Positions 19,962 through 32,616 are shown, counted from the first letter of the stretch. The stretch: DNA of 64,000 bases from Carnegiea gigantea (GCA_029747015.1 JAKOGI010002295.1:59048-123047), one strand, 5' to 3'. The notes: generated by a model not told the origin, from the sequence alone. A program made the numbers and translations.

Positions 19962-21573
19962 TGTTGAGTTCGTGAGTATCCAACCACAAGAGGGGGGTGA
20001 ATTGTGGTATCTGATTTTCGCGTTGTAGATAACAAACACCCTCACAGAGGTTGTTCTCAAGTGACAAACACCCTGATAGCTTGTTTGCACGGGGTGTTCT
20101 CAAATATTGCAGAGGCGAAAATCACCAAGATAGATGCGGAAAATAAAGCACACATAATTTTTACGTGGAAAACACCTCTAGCCCAACTGAGGTGTGAAAA
20201 ACCACGACCTACCTCGTGTAGGATTTAACCACTTTCACTAACGGGCTTCACACGTTACAAATGTAACACACCTTGTTACAACTTGCAACCACGTAACCTT
20301 CTTCCCAAAGACAGGTTACACCACGTCCAACCTTCGCAAGATTAGACACGTCCAAGTCCACACGACTAGGACACACTCACTCACTTTTCTGATTCAAGAT
20401 CAGGGTTACAAACACCTTACAGGGGGTGCTTCTCACTAAGCAGATGTAAGGTACAATGAAGATCCTATTATGCCAATGGTATGAAAACTCAAAATCAAAC
20501 ACAGCTTGTCACGGTTTGCTTTTCAGAATGAAGCTCAAGAATCTTTGAGTGTAAACCGAGTTTTCTGATTTTCCTGGATTTTTCAAAAGGTTGTGTTTAT
20601 GCAAATTCAAACCGAGTTTTCTATCTCTCTGTTTTTCGAGTGTTTTGAATATCTGTATATATCTGTCTGTGTGTATACTGGGAGAGAAAAAGCTGAGGCT
20701 TTTAAACAAAAAAACCAACGGTCATAAACCACAGAATCAGCTAAGTATGGAAATTGTTTTGCAAAATTATCCAACGGCTAATGATTAATTTATCCCAAAA
20801 TATAAGGGATTTTGTTATCTTAAAAGATAACCCTTATCTTCCCATAGCCGTGAAGAGGTTTAAAGAGATTTTCAGCTTTTACCAAATCCGAAAATATAGT
20901 CAAAGGAAATTTTTTTCCTTTAAGTTTTGGCAAATCTCCAAAACTTATTTTCGAAATTCTCCCAAAATATTTTCAGGAAATATCCTTTCCAGAGAAATAG
21001 CAGTTTTGAAATTCAAGGAAAGTATTCTAGAGATCTTGGCCAACCAAAATGAATTTTACAAAAATAATCGGGTATGGCCACTGCAGTTCAGAAACACCCT
21101 AGGCACCCTGTTCACAGGGTTGTTCGCAACTGGTGTTCTGAAGCACTTAGCGCAAGTACCGATTCAAGAAGTGTTTAAAAATGATGTTTTCAATATTGGC
21201 ATATTAACAAGAGTCTAATTAAATAAAACCTATATACCCAAGACTTCTTGTTTTGAACCAGTCATCTTGTCCGAGATTTGTAGAGCTGCTGTGAACACCA
21301 AGGCCACCTTGTTTGCTGGGGTTGTTCTTTGCATTGCTAGAGTTCAGGAACACGCTTTACAATCAACTGTCGAGTTGGTGTTCTTGACTTAATATAGAAT
21401 CACCAAGTAAAATCTGTCTAGAAGACATTCTCACATGTAGCAAACCAGTTAATACAATAAAGATCACAAACACCAGTTAGGCCTGTTTGGATATCGTATT
21501 CGGAGCAACATTACTTGGACAGATTTTTACACTTGGATTTGTTATCATCAAAACTAAATATAATAACACAACA
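19962..21573 (-). repeat. 5' LTR of the Sirevirus (1,612 bp)
   Basis: Near-identical to 10711-12274. The longer copy retains a segment (about 20697-20745) missing from the 3' LTR. On the minus strand a TATA-like word (GATATATACAG, about 20652-20662) could be the promoter of the element's RNA. It begins and ends with the complementary TGTTG/CAACA. Confidence 0.95.
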
Positions 21574-21578
21574 TTTAG
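21574..21578. repeat. Target-site duplication (right) of the Sirevirus
   Basis: TTTAG, matching 10706-10710. Confidence 0.95.
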
Positions 21579-23094
21579 GTATATGGTGGATGATTTGATC
21601 CAATATCTCTTATGATGTATGGGTTTAGGTTATGAAGGTTTAGTGCACATTATAGATAGAAAATGTAATTATATCCAAAAAAGGGAAAATTCTGAATGTA
21701 TTCACATTTAAAGTATAAACTATCGTATATATAAAGCATTAGAAATAACAAATTCTGTCATGTGTCACCATAGGTACCTCAAATTCCCCTAAATATAAAC
21801 GACATATGATTTTTGTTATGGTGATGCTAATGTTAGGTTGACTGTGTACAAACAAATTTTATTTTATACGTTTGTCAAAGAAAAAACATAACACAGCAAA
21901 GATAAATTTTTCAGCACTAAGATCTCAAGTTGGACAACGATGATATTAAACTAACAATAAAGAATTTAAGTTGAATTATTGTACAAATATTACTTTTGCA
22001 TGTGTATATGTATTATAGATATAAATTTATCTGAAAACATTGATAAAATAGGATTAAATGCCAGTAAATAATGTGTATTAACATGTAAATTCAATTTTTT
22101 TTAGTTTATTAATATGAACGACATTTTCAAACATCAAAAACAGATTTGCCAACATAAATCGTTGTAAACATTAGTAATAGAAAAAACAGCAGCATTCACC
22201 CCCAAGAAAACAATGCAAACCTTGTAACAATAATGTTATTTTCAACATCTCCATCCTATACAAATATATTCCACGGTTAATTAACTTTGGAAAACTTGTC
22301 TTTCTCACATAAGTAATGGTTAATATACTAAGATTTAAGAATATGGCCTAATCTATTTAGAACAAATAATATGATAAGTATTTAAGTAAGTTCAATTCAT
22401 AAAATAGTAGTGAATACTTTTCACACCAATAACTGAAATTAATACTTGCTATCTACAGAGGAAAATAGAGGAAAAGAAGACATAGAATCAACTAATTGAG
22501 CTAGCGTGTTCCACCCACTATCACAAATAAAAGCACTACATTGGGCTAGCGTGTGAAGTATTAAGTCAGAAAGCAACCCTACATTGTCTTCATGCAGTCA
22601 AATAACCGGTTTAAAAAGCATGTTCGTTATTGTTGATGAACTAAAATGTTGGCAAAGTATTTTGTTATATTCGAATGTAAAGTACTACAGAAGCAACTAT
22701 AATAGAGAATGGAGTAAATTAAGTGCATGTTGTCCAAACCCATTGTCCACCTTCATGAGTATATGCTATGTGTATTCCAGTAACTATAGTTAATGGCGTG
22801 TTTGATTTGTAATTAGTCAAAAATGGGAGAAAAGGATGGTCCAACAAAATAATACAACTTGTGAACGTTTTAAGAACTAGGCATACAATCATATTTACAT
22901 TATTTACCATTATTTTCCATAATAACATACTATAGAGATGTACATTAAGCTTTTAATCATTTTTTTCCTTAAGTTACAAAAAATTAAACCTATGTTGTTC
23001 AAGTATTAAACAAAAAAAAGTTGTTTACATTATTGTCCATAATAACATAGTATAGAGATAGATATTAAGCTATAAATAATTGGTTTAGTTAATT
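21579..23094. other. AT-rich intergenic DNA, no gene seen
   Basis: No family signature in any frame. A short motif around ccataataacatac(t/a)atagagat recurs at about 22917 and 23036, suggesting old local duplication. Confidence 0.6.
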
Positions 23095-23270
23095 AATATT
23101 TGGAAGTATTTAGTGGTAATCACTAAGCTATTAAAAAAAAAAAACCCCACCATGCATAGAATTTTCTCTTGAAAAGAAAATGATTGAAAATTTATGATGG
23201 TTAAAAACAATTTATTCATGCTATCTTTAGTGCAACATAAAACTATACTAAAATGAATCAAATAATGCCA
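23095..23270. repeat. Direct repeat copy A (176 bp)
   Basis: Begins aatatttggaagtatttagt and ends aatcaaataatgcca. Copy B follows at 23465-23640 with a few substitutions and a different poly-A tract length. A more diverged relative may lie near 24790-24960 (gatgaaaagaaaataactta, cttagtgcaacac). Confidence 0.85.
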
Positions 23271-23464
23271 CATTAAGCTATACATCATTGGTTTACTTAA
23301 TTAAACAAAAATATGAAAGAAGTTGCTTAAAAAATTAATATATATCATTTTCATAAGGCCATTTTTGAATAGTTGAAAAATTTAAGTGACTTTTCTATTG
23401 CTTTGGATAATTTTATCTAATTTTAATGCAATTTTTATTAAGAAAAGTTTCATGATAGGTTTTG

Positions 23465-23640
23465 GATATTTGGAAGTATTTAGTGGTAATCACTGAGCTA
23501 TTAAAAAAAAATTAAACCCCACATGCGTTGAATTTTCTCTTGAAAAGAAAATGATTGAAAATTATGATGATTAGAAACAATTTATTCATGCTATATTTAG
23601 TGCAACATAAAACTATACAAAAATGAATCAAACAATGCCA
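23465..23640. repeat. Direct repeat copy B (176 bp)
   Basis: Second copy of the unit at 23095-23270, in the same orientation, about 370 bp away. Both contain ttctcttgaaaagaaaatga and agtgcaacataaaactatac. No open frame and no terminal inverted repeat were found. Confidence 0.85.
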
Positions 23641-25612
23641 TTTAATAATCCAAACTTCAAAAGGAGTTAGGGCTTTGAACTTTTCAATAATCTAGAGTCA
23701 TTTTATATTGCATTTTTCAGGCAAATTCAAATGATATTGGGCCTAAAAAGTACAAATACACAAAATTCAAGTCAAGTGAAAGTATTTAAAAGTTCACATA
23801 ATTTATAAATATAATCTACTCCAGACACTACTAGAAATAAATATCTAGAAAATTCATAGGGTTGTTGGATTATTAGTGTTCAAATTTTTCAAAATTTGAA
23901 TTATTCACATTTAACAATCCATACTGTCATGGTGGGAGGAAGTCACCTTCCCCTGACACACTGGTAAAGGAGTGAGGAAATTTTAAGATAAGATAATTAA
24001 AATATAAACACTTATACATATACTTATAGACATAATCACACATAGCCCAGCCTGATTCATACCAAAATATGATCAAAAATAAGAGCATAAAAAAAAATAA
24101 ATACTAAATTTACGTGGCTTGACACCTCCGCCTACTCCATCAACACCAATAGAATTAATATTCTACCAATTAATGATGATGACAATAACTTCAACCCAAA
24201 TCATAGATTGAATCACACATAGCCTAGCGTAGTAATCACCACCACACAGCTCATGCCAATCACTTGTTCAACACCCTCGAAATTTTGCCGTGAATCCCTA
24301 TGGCTAGACAACACCCTTAATTTATAATATGAAACTTCCTAAAGTACTTCCAAATCATGCCTTGCCAACTAAAACTCTAGCATCTCCTACTTAGCCTCCA
24401 AGCATTAGTCCAATGCAACAGACACCATCAAGACTTTCTTTTTGTTTCTTTTTTGTTTCTTTCTATTTTTTTTTTTTCAAGCTAAATTAATTACCAAAAA
24501 GGCAAAAACTAAACGTAATTTTGAAACCTACCAAACATCAACTTAGAACATTTGGTATCCAATCATGAACACCCCTAATGAGAATAAATTATTGAGGCCA
24601 ATCTGTGAAACAATGGCAAACTAATATGGTGACTTTAGACTGTGATCACCAGGAAAGAAGTGCAATATGATACTTTCAATACTATGATCCACAACAAACG
24701 GACAGAGAGGAGCCATAACATATTTAGCCAGAAATCAGGAAATTGGAAAAATACTGTACAACAAACACTTATCTATATTTTTGTATGCTCTTAATTTGAA
24801 CCATATTTTGTAGAAATGAACAAATATTCATCTGGAAGCAAGTCTCTAACGTGACTTAGATCATTTGAAACTATTATAAGAAGAATTCATGATGAAAAGA
24901 AAATAACTTATTGATGCATATGCTTAGTGCAACACTATCCTAAGAAGAATGAACTAATACCATATACTTATTTAAAGCAATGTAGAGCACCATGTCCAAA
25001 TAAAAAAAAAGAGTGAGTAACTTTTAAAGTAAGAAAGTTCAAATATAAAACTTATAATAAAACCATTTAAACTATATTATTTGGAAAACATACCATTAGA
25101 ACAGGTACATATCATGCATAGCAACTGATTGCAAAATTTAAGCTGGCAACCATAAAAAGAACTGCATGCTGCTTAAAAAACCACTCATACTTGTTCAAAT
25201 ACAGAACAAAAGACAGTTGGACATGGAACTGAAGGGCTAACACAAAATACAATGAACATCAAAGTTTCTGTTTGATGATACCATAGCTTCCATTTCCAGA
25301 AATCTACCTTATGTTGGGACAGTCACACAACCCAAGGGAAATAAACATTCCAAAAATTTCCTAATCTTTTGTTGGATAACAGCTGCTCATTTGTGGTGAG
25401 ACACCCATTTAGTAATGGATACAATCAAGGAAGATACTAAGCAAATATGCAAACAAAGAAATTTTCTTCTGCAGGCCACCATCTAGGTGCATATGCATTC
25501 CATTTATGTTGCGTAATAAATCCTAAAATTTTATAGGCTTCTACCACAAAATGCGACGGGGAAATTGAAGCACCATCCTTTATCTCACTCACTCACACCC
25601 GCACACACAGAA
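23641..25612. other. AT-rich intergenic DNA, no gene seen
   Basis: Low-complexity AT-rich sequence without a recognisable frame, RNA gene or element end. Confidence 0.55.
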
Positions 25613-26832
25613 GTAAGCAGAGCAAGAACCAATCCCAGATCTGGGGAATTCGATGAATCAAGAGAAACCCCATAAGCAAGAATTTCCAGAATCAAAAATA
25701 AAAATCATTCAAGACTACATGTGATTCATTCAAGACTATGTGCGACCATAATAGCGAAGTGTAAAAGTAAGCGCTAAGAGAATAGTTATGATAGGTCCTC
25801 ACACTTGCAATCACCCAATCTTAGCCAGAATCAATAAAAATAACCAACATCAACCACCGATATGAACATAGAGGTAAGCATAAACTAAATCAGCGCCATT
25901 TCCCCAAGCATGAATTGTATAACTCAATGTATTGGAAACATGTATACATGAAATTTTCAACACTCAAGAGTCAAGAATAAATAATCAAAGGAAATCTGCT
26001 TCATCAAAAACCTTAGTATGAATTGTATAATTCCCCAAGCACCATTTCCCCAAGCATGAATTGTATAATTCCGCACAGTTATCGAACAAAGAAATCAAGC
26101 TCATCACCAGGCAACTTAGGCTAGAAGAACCCCTCATCAACAACGTCTTCAATAACCTCAGTACTATTCTCGGACTATCGTATTAATTTACTATAATGTT
26201 GTTATACCAGCACCTTGTTGTCGTGGCCGCTTTTCGTAAAAATGAAATAATATCTAATCTCCATGCAAAATTTAACCATTACAACACTTCAAATAATGAT
26301 AATCTGATCCAGTGTGCTCCTGCAAACTGGTTGACTCAAGTAAGCAGAGAAAGAACCAATCCTAGTTCTGCGAAAGTCGAAGAATCAAGAAAAACCCAGA
26401 ATCAAGAATTCCCAGAATTGATCAAAATAAATAATCAACATTAGAAGAAAAAGCATCTACAAAACACCCCTCCCAATAGGTAATTACATCAATAACTAGC
26501 CTATTGCGAATATACAACGAATTTTGGAAGACCATTACCTAACGTTGGAGTAGATTGAGGTTGAAATACAGGTTTAAGAAGAGTAGCACCAATGTATCTT
26601 GCAACAGAAAAATAGAAAACATCATACACTGACTAAAATTGACAAATTAACCAAGGAAGATTCACAAATTTATAAATAATTAGCCTAGTGTGAATAGACC
26701 ACAAATTTTGGCAAAACCAACACCTAACGTTGGAGGAGATTGATGTAGAGATGCAGGTTTATGAAGAGACGATCCGATGTGTCCTGCAAGTTAAAAAATC
26801 AAAAACTCATACAATGAATAAAATTGACCACA
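25613..26832. repeat. Internally duplicated block
   Basis: Three sets of diverged direct repeats. About 25613-25700 and 26340-26430 share gtaagcagag(c/a)aagaaccaat and aatcaaga. About 26484-26640 and 26680-26832 share cacctaacgttggag(t/g)aga-like phrases and aatagcc-type flanks. The phrase ccccaagcatgaattgtata occurs near 25910 and 26050. The pattern suggests repeated local duplication of a non-coding unit; no transposase remnant was found. Confidence 0.65.
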
Positions 26833-28690
26833 TATATGTATAATTGATGAACAATGCATAAATCAAAAGTCCTAAGCGTTTTTCAATGTCTACGAAGATC
26901 AGGACGCTTTAGGAAATATGTATTCGAGATTTTAATTGATTAGTTGCATATGATATAGGAGATGGAAGAGGAGGTTATGAGATAGATGTGGGACTGAGAG
27001 AACTGATTGGCTATTAAAAACAAAACCTCATTACCGGTCGAGGAGAACATGAGCAGTGAGCAATTTCTAAGTTGTGAGTGCGTGGACGAGAAGTGGGGGA
27101 CAATTTTGTAACTGAGCAGGAGTCTTGTGGAGGTAGGAATCATATTATAACTGACTAAGTTTTTTTGAAAAAATTAAAAGTAAATTGAAACAGAGATTGT
27201 GCAACTGATCTGGAACCACCAAATCGACAAGCCTATCGAGATTAATCCTGATAAGAGCAAATCGGTTGCTTGTTTGAACAAAAAAAATCCAAGATCGGGG
27301 TTGTCAGAGGCCGAATCAGATACATCTAGTGGGAATTTTCTGGGCTGTAGATAAAAATAACGGATACCCACATGCTAAAAAAGGAACTTCGAGCAAAATT
27401 AGAAGAACATTGATACGAAGAACAGGGAATAGAGGGAGTGACAATACATGTCAGAACAATGTTGAACCTCCGGAGCTGCAAAGAAAAAAGCATCCCTTTG
27501 CTACAAATCAAAAGAATTTGCAACCAACATAGGAAATATGCTTCAAAAAACTCAAGAAATTTTAAGGGAAATGGCTACCTCTGTTATGCTCTGTATATGC
27601 TGTATGCATGCCATCGTCTCTATCGAATTTTGCCAGTGTTCAAGTTTGCTTCTGCTCAAGTTATGCCTAGTGTACTGCAGATTTGGAAATGGAGTGGTGG
27701 AGGGGGAGATAAAAGGAGAAGGAGGGTTCAGGATGGCTTGTCATTGTTCCGTCTTCTTCCGCTCCTCTTGTGCCGGTGTGCAGATCTAGGTATGGAAAGG
27801 TAGAGGGGGATGGAGATAGAGAAGAATGAGGCTACAGATCCATGGGGAGGGGATGCGTTGGCTTGTGGGAAGGGTGAAAACATCTTTGGTGAGGAAGCTG
27901 AGTATGCTCTGAAGCCAAACATTTCATCAAGCAGATTGTCGACTGGAGAGAACAGAGGGGTAGCGAGGAAGAACAGCGGGGTGGTTTTGGGGAGGGAGAT
28001 GATAGGCTGTGAGAGAGAGATGAAGGCGAAGCATCGAAGGTAATGTGTGTAATAAAATTTTGGAATTATTTGTTGAGCAATGATGGCGATTTAATATGAA
28101 AATTGATCAACGGTGTCATTTAACTCATATTCCTAAACTCACTCTCCTTTTGCAATTACTTTTATAAATTAATGAGGCTTCATAAGATCATTTTGACCGA
28201 GCATCAGTTTAGTTAGGAACATTAATATGAAATTTTTATTATGTTATTAATATGCCACTAAAATATATTAAACTTTGATGTACTTGTTCGATAGAGGAAA
28301 AACCATATGTTGAAAATTTCTAGCATCACTTTAGTCAGCAAGCATCACTTCAAGAACATTAAAACTTACTTAAAATTTATGGATGTATTTCAAAGGTCAC
28401 AGTATATTTAACTTTAATTAAAATTTATGAAGTCATTTCAAGGGTCATAGTACACTTAATTTTTTTTGCATTTCATTGCTTTATAAGACCATCTTGAAAT
28501 TAACATATTGTTATAAACTCCAAAGGAAAAAGGAAAAAAAAAAAAAATTACTTAACCAATGATATTATGTCAAATGTCACTCATCTAAGAACACATTCAG
28601 TTTTATATTATATATAAGATATAAGATAATCGAAATTAGGTGAAATGACCGCGTCATCAATCCACGTGCTAAACGTACTATATCTAGATG
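26833..28690. other. Intergenic DNA, one GC-richer stretch with unassigned ORFs
   Basis: Around 27530-28040 the composition is less AT-rich and several overlapping open frames occur on both strands (for example a minus-strand frame reading MFGFRAYSASSPKMFSPFP at 27922). None has a recognisable domain. It might be the first exon of an unknown or decayed gene, but nothing supports a product. Confidence 0.35.
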
Positions 28691-29024
28691 TGATTTTATT
28701 TTTATTAATGAATAGTAGTTCTTTTTGGGGTGAAGATGAGGGGCAAAGCCCCAAAATAAGTATTATTAACTTCCATCAAGCCAAGGTCAAAGGACACTGA
28801 TCGTATCTACATACAAGACATCTAAAACCTCCGAAGGAGGAGATTCAGATATATTTACATTCGACACTTAAACCAACTTCTGGATTTGCTAGCTTATCAA
28901 CAACACAATTAGTTGAGAGATCTTTACCACCCATCCTAGAAAATTGATAAGATGTTTGCATCAATCAATTATGAAAGTGTGTTCTAATCTCATAACAACA
29001 CTCCCTTTGGACATTCTTACTATT

Positions 29025-29380
29025 GATGAGGATAGACCTGGCAAATGAGTTATTCAGTTCGGGTATGGGTCGGGTCAAGTTCGGGTTGGGTCATGTTCTG
29101 GTTAAATGACATTTCGGGTCGTTTCGGATTGGGTCGGATATAGTTCAGTTCGGGTCGAGTTCGGGTCAATCAATTTTTGGTCAAATAGGCTCGTTATGCC
29201 AAAACAAGCAACTTTGTAGAAAATTTCGGGTCGGATATGGTTCGGTTCGGGTCAATTCACGTTTCGGGTCCACTTTCGGGTGAGCATATTTTGGGTGTCG
29301 GGTCGGGTATGGGTCCAGGTTGTTCGGTTCGGGTTTCGGGTTTCGGGTTTCGGGTCAGTTTTGCCAGGTCTAGATGAGGA
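29025..29380. mobile_element. hAT MITE 1 (340 bp) with 8-bp target duplication
   Basis: Element 29033-29372, flanked by GATGAGGA at 29025-29032 and 29373-29380. Termini are TAGACCTGGCAAA and its complement (13 bp perfect). The interior is a run of TTCGGGTC-like words, no frame. An 8-bp target duplication and TAGRSYTGGCAAA ends are typical of non-autonomous hAT elements. It sits inside the LINE RNase H remnant. Confidence 0.93.
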
Positions 29381-29447
29381 TACCCACACATTGGAAAAGC
29401 CCTTTAGCTTTCCTAGCGCCAAGCCTCTTTGGATTGCCTTCAATTTC

Positions 29448-30138
29448 ACCTTAGAGAGTGTTTGGTTACAAGACCTTTTTGGAGAAAAAGGGTTTTTTGA
29501 GGAATTTTAGCTATTTTGACTAGTCAAAACAGCTAAATTGGTATGTGGTTGAAAAGCTGTTTGAGCTCAAAAAGCCATTTCTCAAAAGGCTATTTCCATT
29601 AACCTTTTGGGAATAACTATTCGTGAAAATGACATAACTACTCAAGAGTTTGAAAAAATTACACCATATATCGTTAGCCTTTTGTAGTGATATTTGATAT
29701 TGTGTATTGTTTAAATTTAATATATAAATTTCAATTTATAATAATAAAATATGTGACAAATATATTTCAATATATAATTATCGTGTAAATAGATATACAC
29801 AAGTTGAAAAGAAAAAAAAGATTAAATAAGAGTATAAATTATGTACAATTAGTAACAAATTAAGGTCTTATCGATAAAATTAATTTGCACATATAACATC
29901 AATTTAATTCTTTTTTGGAAAGAAAATAAGATAACTAGTAAATAAAAAAATTATTTTTAATTAAAAATTAATTTAGAGATGAGGGCATGAATGAAATTTT
30001 ACTAAATATCTTTTGCAAAAACAGTTACTTTTACCAAACACTTCTTTTACAAACAGTTAATTCAAACAACTAATGCAAATAGCTAATGTAAATAGCTAAC
30101 AGCTAATAGCTAATAACTGTTTGCCAACATGACCTTAG
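29448..30138. mobile_element. hAT-like MITE 2 (677 bp)
   Basis: Element 29455-30131 between ACCTTAG at 29448-29454 and 30132-30138 (an eighth base differs, C versus G). The ends read AGAGTGTTTGGTTAC and, inverted, ATGTTGGCAAAC, the 'GTTTGG' type seen in another hAT MITE lineage. The interior is very AT-rich with short near-palindromic words (agctaat). It interrupts the LINE RNase H frame, which is continuous across the site without it. Confidence 0.75.
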
Positions 30139-30370
30139 TAAAAGAGCAACATCCCATACCTTCTGCAAAGCCCACAATCCACACACCCCTTGGCCCTAAT
30201 AACTCCTCCTCCCCCAGCGGGCTTAGGGTTGGATTCGGCTACTCCATCCATGTTCACCAAAACCACTCCTTAGGTGGTGCCTCCCTGCCCACTAAGATCT
30301 CTTACTTTTGTTTGTACTTATCCTCATGGGCAGAACTTACCACATGGACACCGCAAACTTTAAAAAAAAA

Positions 30371-30950
30371 AAGGCCTAAAAAATATTAGACACCGTTGCA
30401 TTCAACAGACCCAATTACTAACATTTTTAATTTACCTTTTTAAAATAAAAAAATGGTTGTCAAGATAAGGCAGAAGCAACCCAAAGAAATACACGACATA
30501 GCTCAATGTCTCTTTCACAGTCTCGCTCTGTGACTCTTAGTCTCTCTCGTATCCAGTCCCCCTCTTAGTCACAGTCCTCTTTTCAATCGAATTTTAAAAG
30601 CAACACCAAAAGCTAACCAAATTTATCACAAACACTTTCTCTCTATCTCCATATCTTTGTTTGTTGAACACTTGAACTTGGAGAGTTAAGGTCTTGAGCA
30701 CGAAAGCCCAAGCAAACTGATGCATTGATGCAGTGTCTGAATGCATCTCTTGATTTACGACATTTGACACATTTTAATGGGAGCGAACAAAATTCTAATC
30801 AGCCATATTTTTCCTATGTCCTTTCTCCTTCAGCTGGTATTGGTTTGGGCATACCCACATGAGATAGTTACAGATTTTTGCTATTAAAACTTAAAAAGAT
30901 GTACTTCAGTTAGAATTCAATCACTCTCCATATGCTGAGCTTTCCTACTA
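30371..30950. other. Unassigned segment inside the LINE region
   Basis: Between the RNase H and RT remnants; CT-rich in the middle (tctctttcacagtctcgctc). No LINE similarity was seen, so it may be a further insertion. No coding frame recognised. Confidence 0.4.
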
Positions 30951-32616
30951 TACTATAAATAAAGAAAATAAATTGATTTTCTTATATGTTTAGAAATTAT
31001 TATCTTTTTGGAGAGTTTTGCAATCCAAATGCTTGGTAGCGCTATGGGAAAAGTATATTTGTAAGCAAGAATTCTTCGTGGGATATGATAACTTGTCATT
31101 TCCCGTTGAGTGACCTGTGCCATTGCAAAGAATATCAATATTCTCCACCAAACCCTAACAAGCATTGGATGCACTCATTCTGCATGTGCAATGGATCAAG
31201 TCCCCACCCTATAATACTTGTCCTTGAGCACTCTTCACTAATGTGAATCTGACTCGGTAATCATTCTCCAACCTAATTTGGTTAATGACGTCAAATTTAG
31301 CTCTTGCGTTGCCCTTACGCTTACCCCTTCATTCTTAGGTTTGGTGATGACATTCCAAGAGACGAGATGTGGCCTTCATTAGGTTGATGTACCCCCCAAG
31401 GAACCGTCGAGCTTTTCGATCAAGACCATTGCATGCCAACCTTGGCAATCTCACAATTTGCATGAGATACGTTAGAATGGTTGACACCGCGAAATTTATC
31501 AATATGGTCCATCCTTCTAATGACAAGCATTTGGTTTTCCACCCAGCATGCTTTTCATCTACCCTATCCACCACCTCCTAGAAAGTAGCCTTGGTAACCC
31601 TACCTTGAAGAGTTGGTACACCAAGGTATTTCCCTAGCTCCTTAGTGCTAGACATGTCCAAAATATTGCAAACATCTATAGCCGCACTATCCATTGTGTT
31701 TGGGGAGAATAATACCCAGGGACTTAGCACTGCTCACTTTTTACCCAAAGCTTTACAAAATTTTTCCGAACAATTCTTTATAACTTTTGCCTGTTCAGAT
31801 GAAGCCTTGGCAAACAATACAACATCATCAGCGAAGAGGAGATTAGAGATTCTAGGACCCCCACGGCTTGCCTATACCACTGCCATAGTCTCAAGGTCAT
31901 AGCCTCCTCAATAACGTGAACTAGTCGTTCAATGCAAGCTAAAAAATATAAGGAGACAAGGGGTACCCTTGCGTTATATCTCTCATTGAATAAAAGCTCT
32001 CCGTAGGCTCCCCGTTCTATAAAATTCTTATGCTGTGTGAAGAGATGCATAGCATTGTAACTTCAGCCATGCTCTGCACTCGCTTTAAGCCAGTTGCAAG
32101 CCTTCTCGAGGTCCAACTTGATGACCATCCATCCCTTGTCACCCTTTTTGCCTTTAAGCGAATGTAGGATCTCCGGCATTATAACAATGTTATCACTAAC
32201 GATTCGACTAGGAACAAAGCTTGCTTGCGTTAGAGATATCAAATCTTGTAACACATGCTATAGTCATTGCACTATGACTGTCGTCGCTAATTTATACGTA
32301 GCATTGCATAGCCTACTCGGCCTAAATTGTGAGACTGTTTCAGGGCAATCAACCTTCGAAATTAATTTAATATAGGTATCATTCGAATTTTCTGGAAGAG
32401 TAGCCCTTTTGAGCACATGCAGGACCATCTTACATACATTATCTCCCGCCAAGTGCCGACACCGGTGGAAGAAATATGCTTGGAAATCATCAAGTCCAGA
32501 AGCCTTGTGTAGGATAATTCTGAGTGTAAAATAAATGCCGTAAGCATACGACTTTCATCGTAGTACTTGAGGGTCATCTCCACTGGGAAGAGGATGAGAT
32601 TAAGGCCACGAAACAA
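30950..32616 (-). pseudogene. LINE reverse transcriptase, fragmented
   Basis: Minus-strand pieces in order: ASGLDDFQAYFFHRCRHLAG (start of the RT fingers), PENSNDTYIKLISKVDCPET and VSQFRPSRLCNATYKLAT (motif 1 region), SLTQASFVPSRIVSDNIVI and WMVIKLDLEKAC (motif A, with its Asp retained), then VPLVSLYFLACIERLVHVIE (palm), LGKYLGVPTLQGRVTKATF and WKTKCLSLEGWTILINFAVS (thumb region), and KLGWRMITESD followed by KDKYYRVG. These are standard L1-like plant LINE phrases. The product copied element RNA at the nicked target. Stops and frameshifts are numerous. The endonuclease part is not found. Confidence 0.82.

Larger units (their letters stand above)
10711..21573 (-). mobile_element. Ty1/copia Sirevirus-type LTR retrotransposon, nearly complete
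   Basis: A 10,863-bp element in minus orientation. Two long direct repeats (10711-12274 and 19962-21573) begin TGTTG and end CAACA and are flanked by TTTAG on both sides. Beside the 5' LTR is a primer site complementary to initiator Met-tRNA; beside the 3' LTR are two polypurine tracts. The order gag, protease, integrase, reverse transcriptase, RNase H is that of Ty1/copia. Long LTRs, a long gag with two CCHC knuckles around a coiled coil, the duplicated polypurine tract and an extra ORF between pol and the 3' LTR point to the Sirevirus group. The LTRs differ by about eleven substitutions plus a few indels by eye, so insertion was recent. The copy has two in-frame stops and two frameshifts. 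Confidence 0.95.
28850..30370 (-). pseudogene. LINE RNase H domain, split by two MITEs
   Basis: Minus strand at about 30260-30140 reads VNMDGVAESNPKPAGGGGVI, the first strand and catalytic Asp of the plant LINE RNase H (family form 'NTDGA..GNPG.AG.GGVIRD'). After the MITE at 29455-30131 it continues with FTKVKLKAIQRGLALGKLKG (helix that normally carries the catalytic Glu, here Lys). After the second MITE (29033-29372) it continues with NCVVDKLANPEVG, the conserved C-terminal helix. Removing each MITE with one target duplication joins the reading frame, which confirms that they are insertions. There are frameshifts as well; the catalytic Glu is not conserved. Confidence 0.75.
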
